From JANXUC01 sp043749225 (lineage in GTDB: Bacteria > Acidobacteriota > Terriglobia > Terriglobales > Acidobacteriaceae), in the NCBI GenBank assembly GCA_043749225.1, contig JAYVEP010000135.1:1-11704 (forward strand): 11,704 nt of DNA, in the 5' to 3' direction. The notes beneath the pieces were generated by a model. The model ran no database searches and was not told the DNA's origin. It worked only from the letters and a program-made list of their open reading frames with translations. Each line of letters starts with the position of its first letter. Positions within the stretch are counted from its first letter, which is position 1. Shown one piece after another: positions 1 to 7,959 of this stretch. A program made the position numbers and the translations under genes.

Positions 1-1248
1 TGCCGGATGCGCGTAGATTTTGTTTTCACTGACCAGCGCCGCAGCCGTACCCTGCGCCATCATGACTCCGGAAGGCAATCCTGCTCCAGGAGCCAGAAAC
101 GGCGGCAGACCTTCACTCAGTGCGGGATTTACCATACGCTCCAAACGCCGCTCCGAGATTCCAGCCAACGCACATAGAGCAATAGCCAGGAAATCCAGCG
201 CAAACGCCACCGGCTCACCGTGGAAATTGCCGCCGGAGACTACATCCCCCTGACCGTCCCACGCTCCACCCACTCGCTTTGCATTCTTCACAAACACCAG
301 CGGATTATCCACCGCCGAATTCGCTTCTATTTCGAATACAGAACGACAATACGCCAGCGCATCACGTACCGCGCCATGCACCTGCGGAATGCAGCGCAGC
401 GAATAAGCATCCTGCACCTTGCCGCAATCGCGATGCGATTCACGAATCAGGCTGCCTTCCAGCAGCTTCCTCAGATTAGCCGCCGTATGAACTTGTCCCG
501 CATGCGGACGCGCCTTATGAATCCGATCATCGAACGCCGCATCCGTCCCCTTCAGTGCGTCCAGCGACAACGACGCAATCACATCCCCAGAATCCACCAG
601 CGTCTCCGCCGCCAGCAGCGACAGCGCACCCACCGCCAGCATGGCTTGTGTACCATTGATCAGCGAAATCGCTTCTTTCGCTTCCAGAACAACCGGCTGG
701 ATGCCAGCCTTCTTCATCGCCTCAGCTGAGGAGACTCTCCCGACACCTTTCTCTCCCCAACATTCCCCTTCGCCTATCAGCGCAAGCGCCAGGTGTGCCA
801 ACGGCGCCAAATCTCCGCTCGCCCCAACGCTGCCTTGCGAAGGCACAATCGGGACTACGCCGCGATTCAGCATCTCGCAAAGCGTATCCAGCGTGACCGG
901 ACGAATGCCAGAAAATCCCTTGGACAGCGAATTCGCGCGAAACAACATCATGGCGCGGCTTTCCGCTACAGAGAGCGGTTCGCCCACGCCCACGCAATGC
1001 GAACGCACAAGATTGATCTGCAGCTCGCGAATCTGGTCACCCTTAATATGCACATCGCTCAACTTACCCACGCCGGTCGTAATCGCATAAGCAATTTGAT
1101 CTTTAGCCACCAGCGCATCCACCACAGCGCGCGCGCGCTCAACCGCCTCGCGGGCATCGGGATCGAGCAGAACAGGGCGTCGCTCAACTGCAACTTCGCG
1201 CACCGCTTCAAGCGTGAGGTCGTTTCCGTTAATGTGGAGGGCTTGCAT
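1..1248 (-). CDS. hutH: Histidine ammonia-lyase (histidase), 3' end cut by window edge
   Basis: The enzyme removes ammonia from L-histidine to give trans-urocanate, the first step of histidine breakdown, in the cytoplasm as a tetramer. Reading the minus strand from 1248 gives 416 uninterrupted codons running off the window; family members are about 500-510 residues, so roughly the last 90 are missing. The signature GSVGASGDLAPLAHLAL lies at about residues 139-155, and its Ala143-Ser144-Gly145 would cyclise to the MIO electrophile. Tyr54 (in YAITTGVGKLSD), Ser83-His84 (VRSHCVGVGEPL), Asn198 (INGT) and Tyr282/Arg285 (QDAYSLR) match the histidase active site. The Ser-His pair favours histidine over phenylalanine or tyrosine as substrate. 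The start is ATG at 1246-1248, with an AGGAG ribosome site about 7 bases upstream. It is transcribed away from the aminotransferase pseudogene. The C-terminal region with the catalytic Glu lies outside the window. No other hut gene is visible. Confidence 0.95.
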   Translation of the reverse strand, partial: MQALHINGNDLTLEAVREVAVERRPVLLDPDAREAVERARAVVDALVAKDQIAYAITTGVGKLSDVHIKGDQIRELQINLVRSHCVGVGEPLSVAESRAMMLFRANSLSKGFSGIRPVTLDTLCEMLNRGVVPIVPSQGSVGASGDLAPLAHLALALIGEGECWGEKGVGRVSSAEAMKKAGIQPVVLEAKEAISLINGTQAMLAVGALSLLAAETLVDSGDVIASLSLDALKGTDAAFDDRIHKARPHAGQVHTAANLRKLLEGSLIRESHRDCGKVQDAYSLRCIPQVHGAVRDALAYCRSVFEIEANSAVDNPLVFVKNAKRVGGAWDGQGDVVSGGNFHGEPVAFALDFLAIALCALAGISERRLERMVNPALSEGLPPFLAPGAGLPSGVMMAQGTAAALVSENKIYAHPA

Positions 1249-1479
1249 GATCTAGCTCCTGACTACTGGCTTCCAGCTCTTAGCTCAAACTTCTAAGGTT
1301 ACAAGGTTTAGAGATTTTGAGCGAGAGGCCCTCCGGAGCGATCGTGAATTCGAACGAAGGCTGGCAACAAAACCCGGCATGGCTGCTTCTGATCCCCGCA
1401 ACGCCTTATTTCCATCCGTATATTTTGAGCTTCAATACCCGAAGTCGTTGAAGCTTGAGTCCTCAGGACGAAAATCTAT
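1249..1479. other. Divergent intergenic region between hutH and the aminotransferase pseudogene
   Basis: This 231-base spacer must hold the promoters of both divergent genes. Next to hutH I see its AGGAG ribosome site (minus strand, about 1256-1260) but no convincing -35/-10 pair. On the plus strand there is a TATATT hexamer at 1419-1424 followed at once by an inverted repeat (1428-1455). No small ORF or RNA gene is recognisable. Confidence 0.6.
1419..1455 (+). promoter_or_regulatory. Candidate -10 with overlapping inverted repeat (possible operator)
   Basis: TATATT at 1419-1424 resembles a -10 box, though no good -35 lies 16-18 bases upstream. Immediately downstream, AGCTTCAA (1428-1435) is matched by TTGAAGCT (1448-1455), a perfect 8-base inverted repeat with a 12-base spacer. 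The repeat would cover the transcription start region of the aminotransferase gene, a position typical of repressor sites; it could also form an RNA hairpin in the leader. The regulator is unknown. The role is inference from symmetry and position only. Confidence 0.3.
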
Positions 1480-2835
1480 GTGTCCCCTACCGCCGTTGAG
1501 ACTAGCGCACCATCCTATTCAGCCCATGTGAATCCGCAGTGGGTGCATCTACTTGATCTGCTGGAGTTGAATGTTCATTATCAGCGCTGCATCGGCAGTG
1601 AGCTTCTTACATCCAATGGCCGCAGGATTCTTGATTTTCTCTCCGGATACTGCGTTAACAACATTGGCCATAATCATCCAGCAGTGATCGCCGCCGTGCG
1701 CGAAGAGCTGGCACGCTGCGGTCCAGCTATGTCCAGTCTCACGCTCCCGAGTTCGCTGGCGAATTGGCCGAACGTCTTTGCCGGTTGGCGGGCGGCAGTC
1801 TCTCCAAAGTTTTCTTCTGCAGTTCACGCAGCGAAGGCGTGGAGGCTGCCATTGAGTTTTCTCGCCCACACGGGTCGTGACGGTCTGCTCTATGCCCAGA
1901 ACGCTTTCCACGGCTGAACCTGTGGTGCGCTCTCGCTGATGTCCGATGCCTTCTGGCGGCAGGGCTTTGGACCTCTGCTGGCTGGCACAACTCCGATTCC
2001 TTTCAATGATCTCAAGGCGCTGGAGCAGCAACTTGCCAGCAAGAAGTTTGCCGCGTTCATCTGCGAGCCCATCCAGTCGGAAGCCGGGATCCGCGTCCCC
2101 GATCCCGACTTCTGGCGTCAGGCAGAAGCTCTATGCCGCGGCTACGGCACTTTGTTTGTGCTGGATGAGGTTCAAACTGGACTTCACCGCACCGGACCGT
2201 TTCTTGCAGCACACACCTAACGCGTCAAACCCGACATCGTCATTCTGGCAAAAGCGCTGAGCGGCGGACTCATCCCCGTTGGCGCAGTCCTGATGTCGGA
2301 CGACGCCTACCGTTCCGTTTACCGTTCGCTGAAGCGCTCCATTATTCACACTTCGACGTTCAGCGAGAACAGTCTTGCCATACGCGCTGGCGTGGCCACG
2401 CTCGATGTTCCTTCAAAAGAACATCTCGGGGCCCGTGCCACCGGCGCTGGCCAACAGCTTCGTCAGATGTTGCATGACGAACTAAGCGCCTACGAAATGA
2501 TCAAGGGCGTGCTCGGCGAGGGCCTGCTTTCCGGTATCGAATTTCAATCTCCGAAGAGCTTGAAGCTGAAGATCGCCTTCGAAGCTTTCCTGCATATTCA
2601 CCCAGCGATGGTTGGTCAAATCGTTGTCATGCGTCTCTTCCGCGATCACGGAATCCTGACGCAAATCCGCGGTAACAATTTCATGGTGTTGAAAGTTGCG
2701 CCGCCACTCGTCGTCACCCAAGAGCAGATGCACGAATTCGTTGCCGCCATTCACAATGTCGTGGATTTAGCCCACAATTCGGCGGGGTGCTGGTCAGAAG
2801 CCCTAGGTTTGGCCAAGAGAGCCATCAATTTATAA
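1480..2835 (+). pseudogene. Class III PLP-dependent aminotransferase, degenerate
   Basis: Family members (ornithine, acetylornithine, putrescine or diaminobutyrate type) move an amino group between an amine and a 2-oxo acid using PLP. About 450 codons of one frame are recognisable: SGYCVNNIGHNHPAV near residue 55, FICEPIQSEAGI, the PLP-ring Asp in LFVLDEVQTG, and the Schiff-base Lys in ILAKALSGG. The gene is broken. TGA at 1915-1917 follows FHG, and TAA at 2218-2220 falls between AAHT and RVKPDIV. Between about 1731 and 1866 the homologous sequence (SHAPEFAGELAERLCRLAGG...) is in the frame whose codons start at 1734. That implies one base lost near 1731 and a compensating two lost (or one gained) near 1866. 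Several lesions in 500 bases beside clean genes argue against sequencing error. The start would be GTG at 1480 after AGGA at 1465-1468. The substrate cannot be told. Closeness to the type III PKS suggests a former shared pathway. Confidence 0.85.
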
Positions 2836-2936
2836 GCGAATCTGTAACAATGAGTGTGCACAGCTGGCATCGGTAAGAACCAGGTTTTCTGCCGCCAGCC
2901 CTGTCGCAACTCCCGAATGAAAGCGAAAACAGATTC

Positions 2937-3986
2937 ATGCAAATTGTCAGCGCCGCGAGCGCCTTTCCAGATCATTACTATCCGCAGGACGTGTTACTGG
3001 CCGCCCTCCAGCAGTACTGGGGAGATGAAGTCGCGAACCCAGCTGTGTTCCAGCGCCTCCACCGCAATGTCGGCGTCGATGGGCGCTACCTCTCCCTGCC
3101 GATCGATGCCTACCCCGGCGTTAAATCGTGGGGTGAATTCAACAACCACTGGATGCGCACAGCTGTCGACCTCGGTGAAAAGGCAATCAACGGCGCGCTC
3201 GCCCAAGCCGGGCTCAAACCCACGGACATCGGCGCGATTTTCTTCGTCTCCATCACAGGAATTTGCAGCCCATCCATTGACGCGCTGCTCGTCAACCGCA
3301 TGGGTTTCTCCCCGCACATCAAGCGCATCCCCATCTTTGGATTAGGCTGCGTCGCCGGCGCCGCCGGTATTTCCCGGGCAGCAGACTACGTTCGCGCTTT
3401 CCCCAATCAAGTCGCCGTTGTTCTCTCCGTGGAACTTTGTTCGCTCACGCTACAACGCGAAGACCTCACCATGGCCAACCTCATTTCCTCCGGCCTCTTC
3501 GGCGATGGTTCCTGCGCTGTTCTGGTTGCCGGAGCTGAAAGCAAACTACCCGGCATCAAGATTCGCGCCACCCAATCCGTCTTCTACCCGCAAACCGAAG
3601 AAATGATGGGCTGGAGCGTCTCCGAAAAAGGCTTCCGCATCGTTCTCTCGAAAGAAGTCCCCAATTTAGTGCGCGACAACCTGGGGAAAAATCTCGACAG
3701 CTTCCTGGCCGAACAAGGCCTACAACGATCCGATCTCCAAAGCTGGGTTTTGCATACTGGCGGCCCAAAAATTCTCGAGGCCACGGCTGAAGCTCTCGGC
3801 CTGAAAAACGGCGAACTCGATGTCTCCTGGCAATGCTTGGCGAAGACCGGAAACATGTCGTCCGCCTCGGTCCTGGTCGTACTCGAAGAAGTCATGAAGA
3901 ACCGTCGTCCGAAGGCCGGCACGCTGGGCCTGCTCGCAGCCATGGGCCCGGGCTTCTGTTCCGAACTTGTGTTACTTGAATGGTAG
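2937..3986 (+). CDS. Type III polyketide synthase (chalcone/stilbene synthase family)
   Basis: Homodimeric cytoplasmic enzymes of this family extend a CoA starter, often a fatty acyl-CoA in bacteria, with malonyl-CoA and cyclise the chain to alkylpyrones, alkylresorcinols or related phenolics. The 349-residue protein has the usual family length. The catalytic triad is intact: Cys138 in IFGLGCVAGAAG, His273 in WVLHTGGPKIL and Asn306 in KTGNMSSASVL. The C-terminal MGPGFCSELVLLEW matches the GFGPG region. The Cys-His-Asn order and the HTGGPKIL and GNMSSAS motifs separate it from FabH, which has different His and Asn contexts. ATG at 2937 is the only reasonable start, because an in-frame TAA lies at 2874 with no other ATG, GTG or TTG between; the ribosome site is weak. 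The stop overlaps the next gene (ATGGTAG). It resembles Bacillus BpsA/BcsA-type enzymes more than plant ones. The product is unknown. The flanking genes are broken, so the enzyme may be orphaned. Confidence 0.93.
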   Translation: MQIVSAASAFPDHYYPQDVLLAALQQYWGDEVANPAVFQRLHRNVGVDGRYLSLPIDAYPGVKSWGEFNNHWMRTAVDLGEKAINGALAQAGLKPTDIGAIFFVSITGICSPSIDALLVNRMGFSPHIKRIPIFGLGCVAGAAGISRAADYVRAFPNQVAVVLSVELCSLTLQREDLTMANLISSGLFGDGSCAVLVAGAESKLPGIKIRATQSVFYPQTEEMMGWSVSEKGFRIVLSKEVPNLVRDNLGKNLDSFLAEQGLQRSDLQSWVLHTGGPKILEATAEALGLKNGELDVSWQCLAKTGNMSSASVLVVLEEVMKNRRPKAGTLGLLAAMGPGFCSELVLLEW

Positions 3987-4177
3987 AAACGCTCCCAAGT
4001 TCCGTAGACGTTTTCATCGCAGGCGGTGGCCCCGCAGGTTTGGCCACCGCCATTGCGGCACGGCGCCACGGACATGATTTAACTCGATCCGCCCTTCAAC
4101 AGCCGCCGGGATTACAACGTGGGCCGGGTCACCCAGTGGCCCCGCTTTCACTTTGTTTCAAGATCGAGAATTTATGA
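3980..4177 (+). pseudogene. FAD-dependent oxidoreductase, N-terminal fragment
   Basis: Only the first 32 or so residues are recognisable: after a short lead, VDVFIAGGGPAGLATAIAARRHGHD is the beta-alpha-beta dinucleotide-binding fold with GGGPAG, as in geranylgeranyl-reductase or monooxygenase-type flavoproteins of 350-450 residues. After about position 4078 the frame gives unrelated sequence and stops at 4177, so more than 85% of the enzyme is missing. The ATG at 3980-3982 overlaps the PKS stop (ATGGTAG), a sign of translational coupling. That implies the intact gene once worked with the PKS, perhaps oxidising or hydroxylating its product. The sequence after the break looks foreign (see 4071-4121). 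I call it a truncated pseudogene rather than a real 65-residue protein. Confidence 0.75.
4071..4121 (+). pseudogene. Possible fragment of an adenine/cytosine-N4 DNA methyltransferase (motif IV)
   Basis: In the frame starting at 4071 the DNA reads DMI*LDPPFNSRRDYNV. This closely matches the catalytic motif IV neighbourhood of amino-group DNA methyltransferases, usually written D-(L/M)-I-Y-LDPPFNS-x-R-x-YN-V. The stop (TAA, 4080-4082) sits where the family has Tyr, one base change from TAC or TAT. The match starts within a few bases of where the FAD oxidoreductase homology ends, so this looks like a recombination or deletion joint. Only about 17 residues match and nothing after GTG at 4119 is recognisable. 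A chance match cannot be excluded. Confidence 0.35.
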
Positions 4178-4621
4178 CGACGCACGCTAACTCAACCCCG
4201 TCCACTACCCTGGCCCGGTAGGAATGGCCGCCATCCTCAGGCGGGCGAATGATTTCCGCCACCGATCCCCGTGGATAGCTCGTTTGAGAAGCGTGACGAA
4301 AATGTCTGTGCGCAGGACGATCTGGGTCCCCGTCGGCACAATCAGATTGAGGATCGATCTTGACCAATCAAGCTCACCGGCCTCCATGTTGGGATTATAC
4401 GAAGGCTGCGCCAATCTAAATACTGGATGAATCTGTCCCGAAATAGAACTAGTGCCGCGATCTGAACGCCTCATCCTGGGAGTTCCTAGCCCCCGCCCTA
4501 AGTTGCCTCTACCAAAGAGGACTGTAGAAAGGGCCCTCCCCGCTGCTACAAACAGCGCAGGCCATTTTTCGTAATTGGATCAACTGCCGCCCAAAGCCGA
4601 CGGCAGCTCTCGGAGGCTGGG
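4178..4621. other. Gene-free stretch with possible gene remnants
   Basis: I see no convincing gene in these 444 bases. A minus-strand reading frame at 4205-4474 (89 codons, ATG at 4474) contains LNLIVPTGTQIVLRTDIFVTL. That faintly recalls the 'VPAGT...VRT' beta-strand pattern of small acidobacterial secreted proteins, but it lacks a signal peptide and other family features, so it may be a remnant or chance. Near the right end, CTGCCG (4584-4589) and CGGCAG (4601-4606) form a 6-base stem just before the ribosome site of the next gene. No clear promoter for the receptor gene is visible. Confidence 0.5.
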
Positions 4622-7600
4622 ATGTGGCAGAGCAGGTGGTGGCGGATTTGCAGGCTCGTTCTTGTACCGTTTCTCGCCCTTTTGCTAGTTACCCCGCCAG
4701 CTCGTGCTCAGGACGGCTCCACCGGCGCCATCCGCGGCAGAGTCGAGGATATCTCCGGCGCTCGCATTGCAGGCGCGCAAGTCTCCGCCAGCAATGACGA
4801 CAACGGCACCGTCCGTCGCACCCTCGCCGACGCCAAAGGCAACTTCGCTGCCCAATTGTTGCCACCTGGCGCCTACACCGTGCGCGTCACCTCACCGGGG
4901 ATGCAAACCGAACTTCAGAACTCCATTCGCGTGGAACTTGGCACTGCCACCGAGGTTCTGTTCCAGCTCCGAGTCGCTGAAAACAAGGAGTCTGTCACCG
5001 TCGTCGGAGAATCCCGCCCCGTCGAGACCCAGGCCAACGGCGTCTCCAACCTCGTCGACGCCCGCGCCATCGCCGAACTACCCATCAATGGTCGCCGCTT
5101 CACCGACCTTGCACTCCTCACCCCCGGCGTCACGCAAGACCCTCGCGGCCTCACCTCCGGTTCCAACGGCGATCTCTCCTCCGGAGGCATTCGCGGCTTC
5201 CAAACCAGCTTCCTCGTCGACGGCGCAGACAACAACAACGGCTTCTCCTCCCAAGCCCGCGGCGGCTACCGTGCGCCCTACCAGTTCAGCAATGAGGTCG
5301 TGCAGGAGTTTCGGGTCGCCTCCAGCGGCTACAGCTCTGAACTCGGGCGAGCCGGAGGCGCCGTCATCAATATCGTCACGAAATCCGGCGGAAACCAGTT
5401 CCACGGCAGTGCTTTCTACAACTTACGCGACAGTTCCTTCAACGCCAGGACTCCCGGTCTCAACTCCCAGCCAATCGATCGCCAGCACCAGGGCGGAGTC
5501 ACCTTTGGTGGCCCCCTGAAGCATGATCGCATCTTCCTCTTCGCTGGCTACGACCAGCACCTGTTCCGTGTGCCCACCGCAGTCCGGTTCGACAACGGAA
5601 GCCCCGCCTATGCCCCCCAGAAGGGCCGGGAACCCCTCTTCCAAGGCGACTACGAAGATAGTGACCACGACCTCGTTTTTGCTCAGGCGGCCCAACTCTC
5701 GAAGCTGGGTGGCGACTTCCCCTCTTCCCAAATCGGGAATACCACGTTTGCCAAAACCGATTTCACCCTCAACTCCCGCAACCAGCTCTCCGCCCGCATC
5801 AGCACCTCGCTTTATTGGGGCATCAACAACAGCTTCCTGAACTTAGGAAATCCAATCACAAATTCCGCCATCAGCGACAACGGCCAGGAGCGCGTCACCA
5901 CCGAGACGGTCGCCCTCTCGCTCAACAGCGGCCTGACCAACCAACTCACCAACAATCTGCGCGCGCAGGTCTCCCGTGATCTGCAGCGCTCCGTGTCCAA
6001 TTCCAATGCTCCGCTGGCGAGAATTTCAACTGTGCTCGAGGGGTTTGGCCGCTCCTCCGTCCTGCCCCGCCGCACCAGCGAAGACCGCCTCCATCTTGCC
6101 GAAACCCTGCACCTGGAAAAAACTCGCCACTCTCTGAAGCTCGGAGGCGACACTCTGATTACCCGCATCGACAGCTTTTTTCCAGCGCTTTCCGGCGGCG
6201 AATACATTTTCGACAAGATCAAAGTAAATCCGTTCACCTTCATACCCGAGGAAGGCGGCCTGGAACTGACGCCCTTCCGCGCTTACGCCCACAACGTGCC
6301 CCGGTATTACATCCAAAACTTCGGTTCCCCCCACACACAGCCCAACACTCGTGAATACTCCGCCTTCGCACAAGATACGATCCGGCTGCGCGACAACTTC
6401 AACGTCACCCTCGGCGTCCGCTACGATCTGCAAACCTTCGCCCAGACCGGACTCACTTCCAACCCGCTCTGGCCGCAATCCGGACGCGCTCCCCACGCCA
6501 CCAACAATTTCGCTCCGCGCTTCGGATTTGCCTGGTCCCTGCGCGGAGATCATCCCATCGTCGTTCGCGGCGGTTTCGGCGTTTTCTACAGCCGCATCCC
6601 GCAAATGTACGAATCGGCCCTAGCCACAGAAAATGGCTCCAACAGCCTGCACCTCATCCTCGACAACACGCACACGCTCGACCGTCAATTCTTTCCTGCC
6701 TACCCGAATGCCCTGGTCACCTGCTCCCCAACCGCCACCACCTGCCTGCCTCCCACCGGTCTCCTGAGTCAGTCGACCACCGACGTGTCCGCCTTCGCGC
6801 CGAACTACAAAACGCCTCAGGTACAGCAATCCAGCCTCAGCGTCGAAAAGGAACTCGGATACAGGATTGTGGCTGAAGTCTCATTCCTGCATAGACATGG
6901 CCTGCACATGATCCGCGCGCGCGACGTCAATCTGCCGCCGCCCGTCAACGTCCAATATCCCGTATTTGACGAGTCCGGGATCAATCTTCTGGGCTACTAT
7001 CCTGTGCAAACCTTCTCCACCTGGCAGCTCACTCAATCCCTCAGTTGCCCTGTTCCGCCCTGCCTTAATCCGCTCATCCGCCCAATTCCGCAACTCGGCG
7101 CCATCAATGTATTTGAGACTCACGCTTCCAGCCAGTACAATGGTTTGACGGTCTCCTTGCAGCGACGCTTGCGGGACGGTTTGTACTTCCGCATGGGATA
7201 CACCTGGGCCCACGCGATCGACGATGGACAGGATGCGCTCGTAGCGGGTCGCCCGGTCACCGTACAAAATTCATTTGGTACAAGCGCCGAAAAGGCGTCG
7301 AGTGTCACCGACCAGCGTCATCGGTTGGTTTTTTCCGTAATTACAGAACCGAACCCTATGCCCACCAGTCAACATGTGCTCGCCAGCTTGTTCAATCACT
7401 GGAAACTCGCCAGCGTTGTAACCGTCGGGAGCGGGAGGCCTTACGAGGCCAAGGTGACTGGGGATCCGAATCAGGATGGAAACAGCTTGAACGACAGATT
7501 GCCGGGACGAGGGCGCAACTCACTGGTTGGACCGTCCTACAGCACAACCGATGCTCGCTTTAGCCGTAATTTTCACATTAGCAACAGAGTTCACCTGGAA

Positions 7601-7819
7601 CTCCTGGTGGAATCCTTTAACTTGCTGAACCATGCCAACAAGCGGCTGATCATCAACGAGGACGGCTTCCAAACCCAGGCGGCTCAGTTCGTTCCGTTCG
7701 CACAACGCTCTGGAACCACCTTTTATCCGGGCCAATACAGGCGCGGAACGGCATTTGCAGCCTCGACCAGTACCTACGCTCCTCGGCAAATGGAAGTTGC
7801 GATTCGACTTAAGTTCTAA
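4622..7819 (+). CDS. Oar-like TonB-dependent receptor with carboxypeptidase-regulatory-like domain
   Basis: This is an outer-membrane beta-barrel of 1065 residues, predicted to import or bind a bulky substrate using TonB energy. Residues 1-29 form a signal peptide: a basic start, a hydrophobic LVLVPFLALLLV core, and likely cleavage after ARA before Gln30. Residues about 34-115 are a carboxypeptidase-regulatory-like Ig fold (GAIRGRVEDISGARIAGAQV ... LLPPGAYTVRV). A plug region follows at about 135-260 (AIAELPINGRRFTDLALLTPGV, GGIRGFQTSFLVDGADNNN, GRAGGAVINIVTKSGGNQFHG). The rest is barrel, ending in MEVAIRLKF; a terminal Phe is the usual barrel-assembly signal. The start ATG at 4622 follows GGAGG at 4612-4616. 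The gene is uninterrupted over 3.2 kb. Such receptors are expanded in Acidobacteriota, often linked to glycan use. The substrate here is unknown and no partner gene is adjacent. Confidence 0.93.
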   Translation: MWQSRWWRICRLVLVPFLALLLVTPPARAQDGSTGAIRGRVEDISGARIAGAQVSASNDDNGTVRRTLADAKGNFAAQLLPPGAYTVRVTSPGMQTELQNSIRVELGTATEVLFQLRVAENKESVTVVGESRPVETQANGVSNLVDARAIAELPINGRRFTDLALLTPGVTQDPRGLTSGSNGDLSSGGIRGFQTSFLVDGADNNNGFSSQARGGYRAPYQFSNEVVQEFRVASSGYSSELGRAGGAVINIVTKSGGNQFHGSAFYNLRDSSFNARTPGLNSQPIDRQHQGGVTFGGPLKHDRIFLFAGYDQHLFRVPTAVRFDNGSPAYAPQKGREPLFQGDYEDSDHDLVFAQAAQLSKLGGDFPSSQIGNTTFAKTDFTLNSRNQLSARISTSLYWGINNSFLNLGNPITNSAISDNGQERVTTETVALSLNSGLTNQLTNNLRAQVSRDLQRSVSNSNAPLARISTVLEGFGRSSVLPRRTSEDRLHLAETLHLEKTRHSLKLGGDTLITRIDSFFPALSGGEYIFDKIKVNPFTFIPEEGGLELTPFRAYAHNVPRYYIQNFGSPHTQPNTREYSAFAQDTIRLRDNFNVTLGVRYDLQTFAQTGLTSNPLWPQSGRAPHATNNFAPRFGFAWSLRGDHPIVVRGGFGVFYSRIPQMYESALATENGSNSLHLILDNTHTLDRQFFPAYPNALVTCSPTATTCLPPTGLLSQSTTDVSAFAPNYKTPQVQQSSLSVEKELGYRIVAEVSFLHRHGLHMIRARDVNLPPPVNVQYPVFDESGINLLGYYPVQTFSTWQLTQSLSCPVPPCLNPLIRPIPQLGAINVFETHASSQYNGLTVSLQRRLRDGLYFRMGYTWAHAIDDGQDALVAGRPVTVQNSFGTSAEKASSVTDQRHRLVFSVITEPNPMPTSQHVLASLFNHWKLASVVTVGSGRPYEAKVTGDPNQDGNSLNDRLPGRGRNSLVGPSYSTTDARFSRNFHISNRVHLELLVESFNLLNHANKRLIINEDGFQTQAAQFVPFAQRSGTTFYPGQYRRGTAFAASTSTYAPRQMEVAIRLKF

Positions 7820-7824
7820 AAACG

Positions 7825-7842
7825 GTGCCGAGATTCCGGCAC
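7825..7842 (+). terminator. Hairpin after the TonB-dependent receptor
   Basis: GTGCCG (7825-7830) pairs perfectly with CGGCAC (7837-7842) across a 6-base loop, six bases after the receptor stop codon. There is no U tract directly after it, only ATTTT about ten bases further on. It is a plausible but weak terminator or mRNA-stabilising hairpin. Confidence 0.4.
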
Positions 7843-7888
7843 GGCTGTGTATTTTGAGTGCAAATAGAAGAAGGATCGTGTATTTTTC

Positions 7889-7916
7889 TTGACTTGCAAC
7901 AAAAGGTTTGTAATAA
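7889..7916 (+). promoter_or_regulatory. Sigma-70-type promoter of rpsU
   Basis: TTGACT (7889-7894) and TAATAA (7911-7916) are separated by 16 bases and lie in an AT-rich patch unlike the surrounding DNA. Transcription would start near 7923 and leave a leader of about 37 bases before the rpsU start. This separates rpsU from the upstream receptor gene. Confidence 0.7.
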
Positions 7917-7959
7917 GTTTGTAAGGTCCTAGTGGGACGAGTTTGGGGGTGTATCGAAT

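Noticed and set aside
220..1296. Plus-strand frames opposite hutH
   Set aside because: They are His/Arg-rich antisense translations without motifs. The minus strand gives an unbroken histidase.
1250..1330. Promoter for hutH on the minus strand (TTGTAA-N16-TAAGAG)
   Set aside because: Both hexamers match consensus poorly and nothing else supports them.
1549..2031. 160-codon minus-strand open frame opposite the aminotransferase
   Set aside because: Its sequence has no recognisable domain, and the plus strand carries clear aminotransferase motifs. It is an antisense shadow.
4704..5519. 271-codon plus-strand frame inside the TonB-dependent receptor
   Set aside because: It is Ser/Pro/Ala-rich, as expected from an out-of-frame reading of GC-rich DNA, and lies wholly within a well-supported gene.
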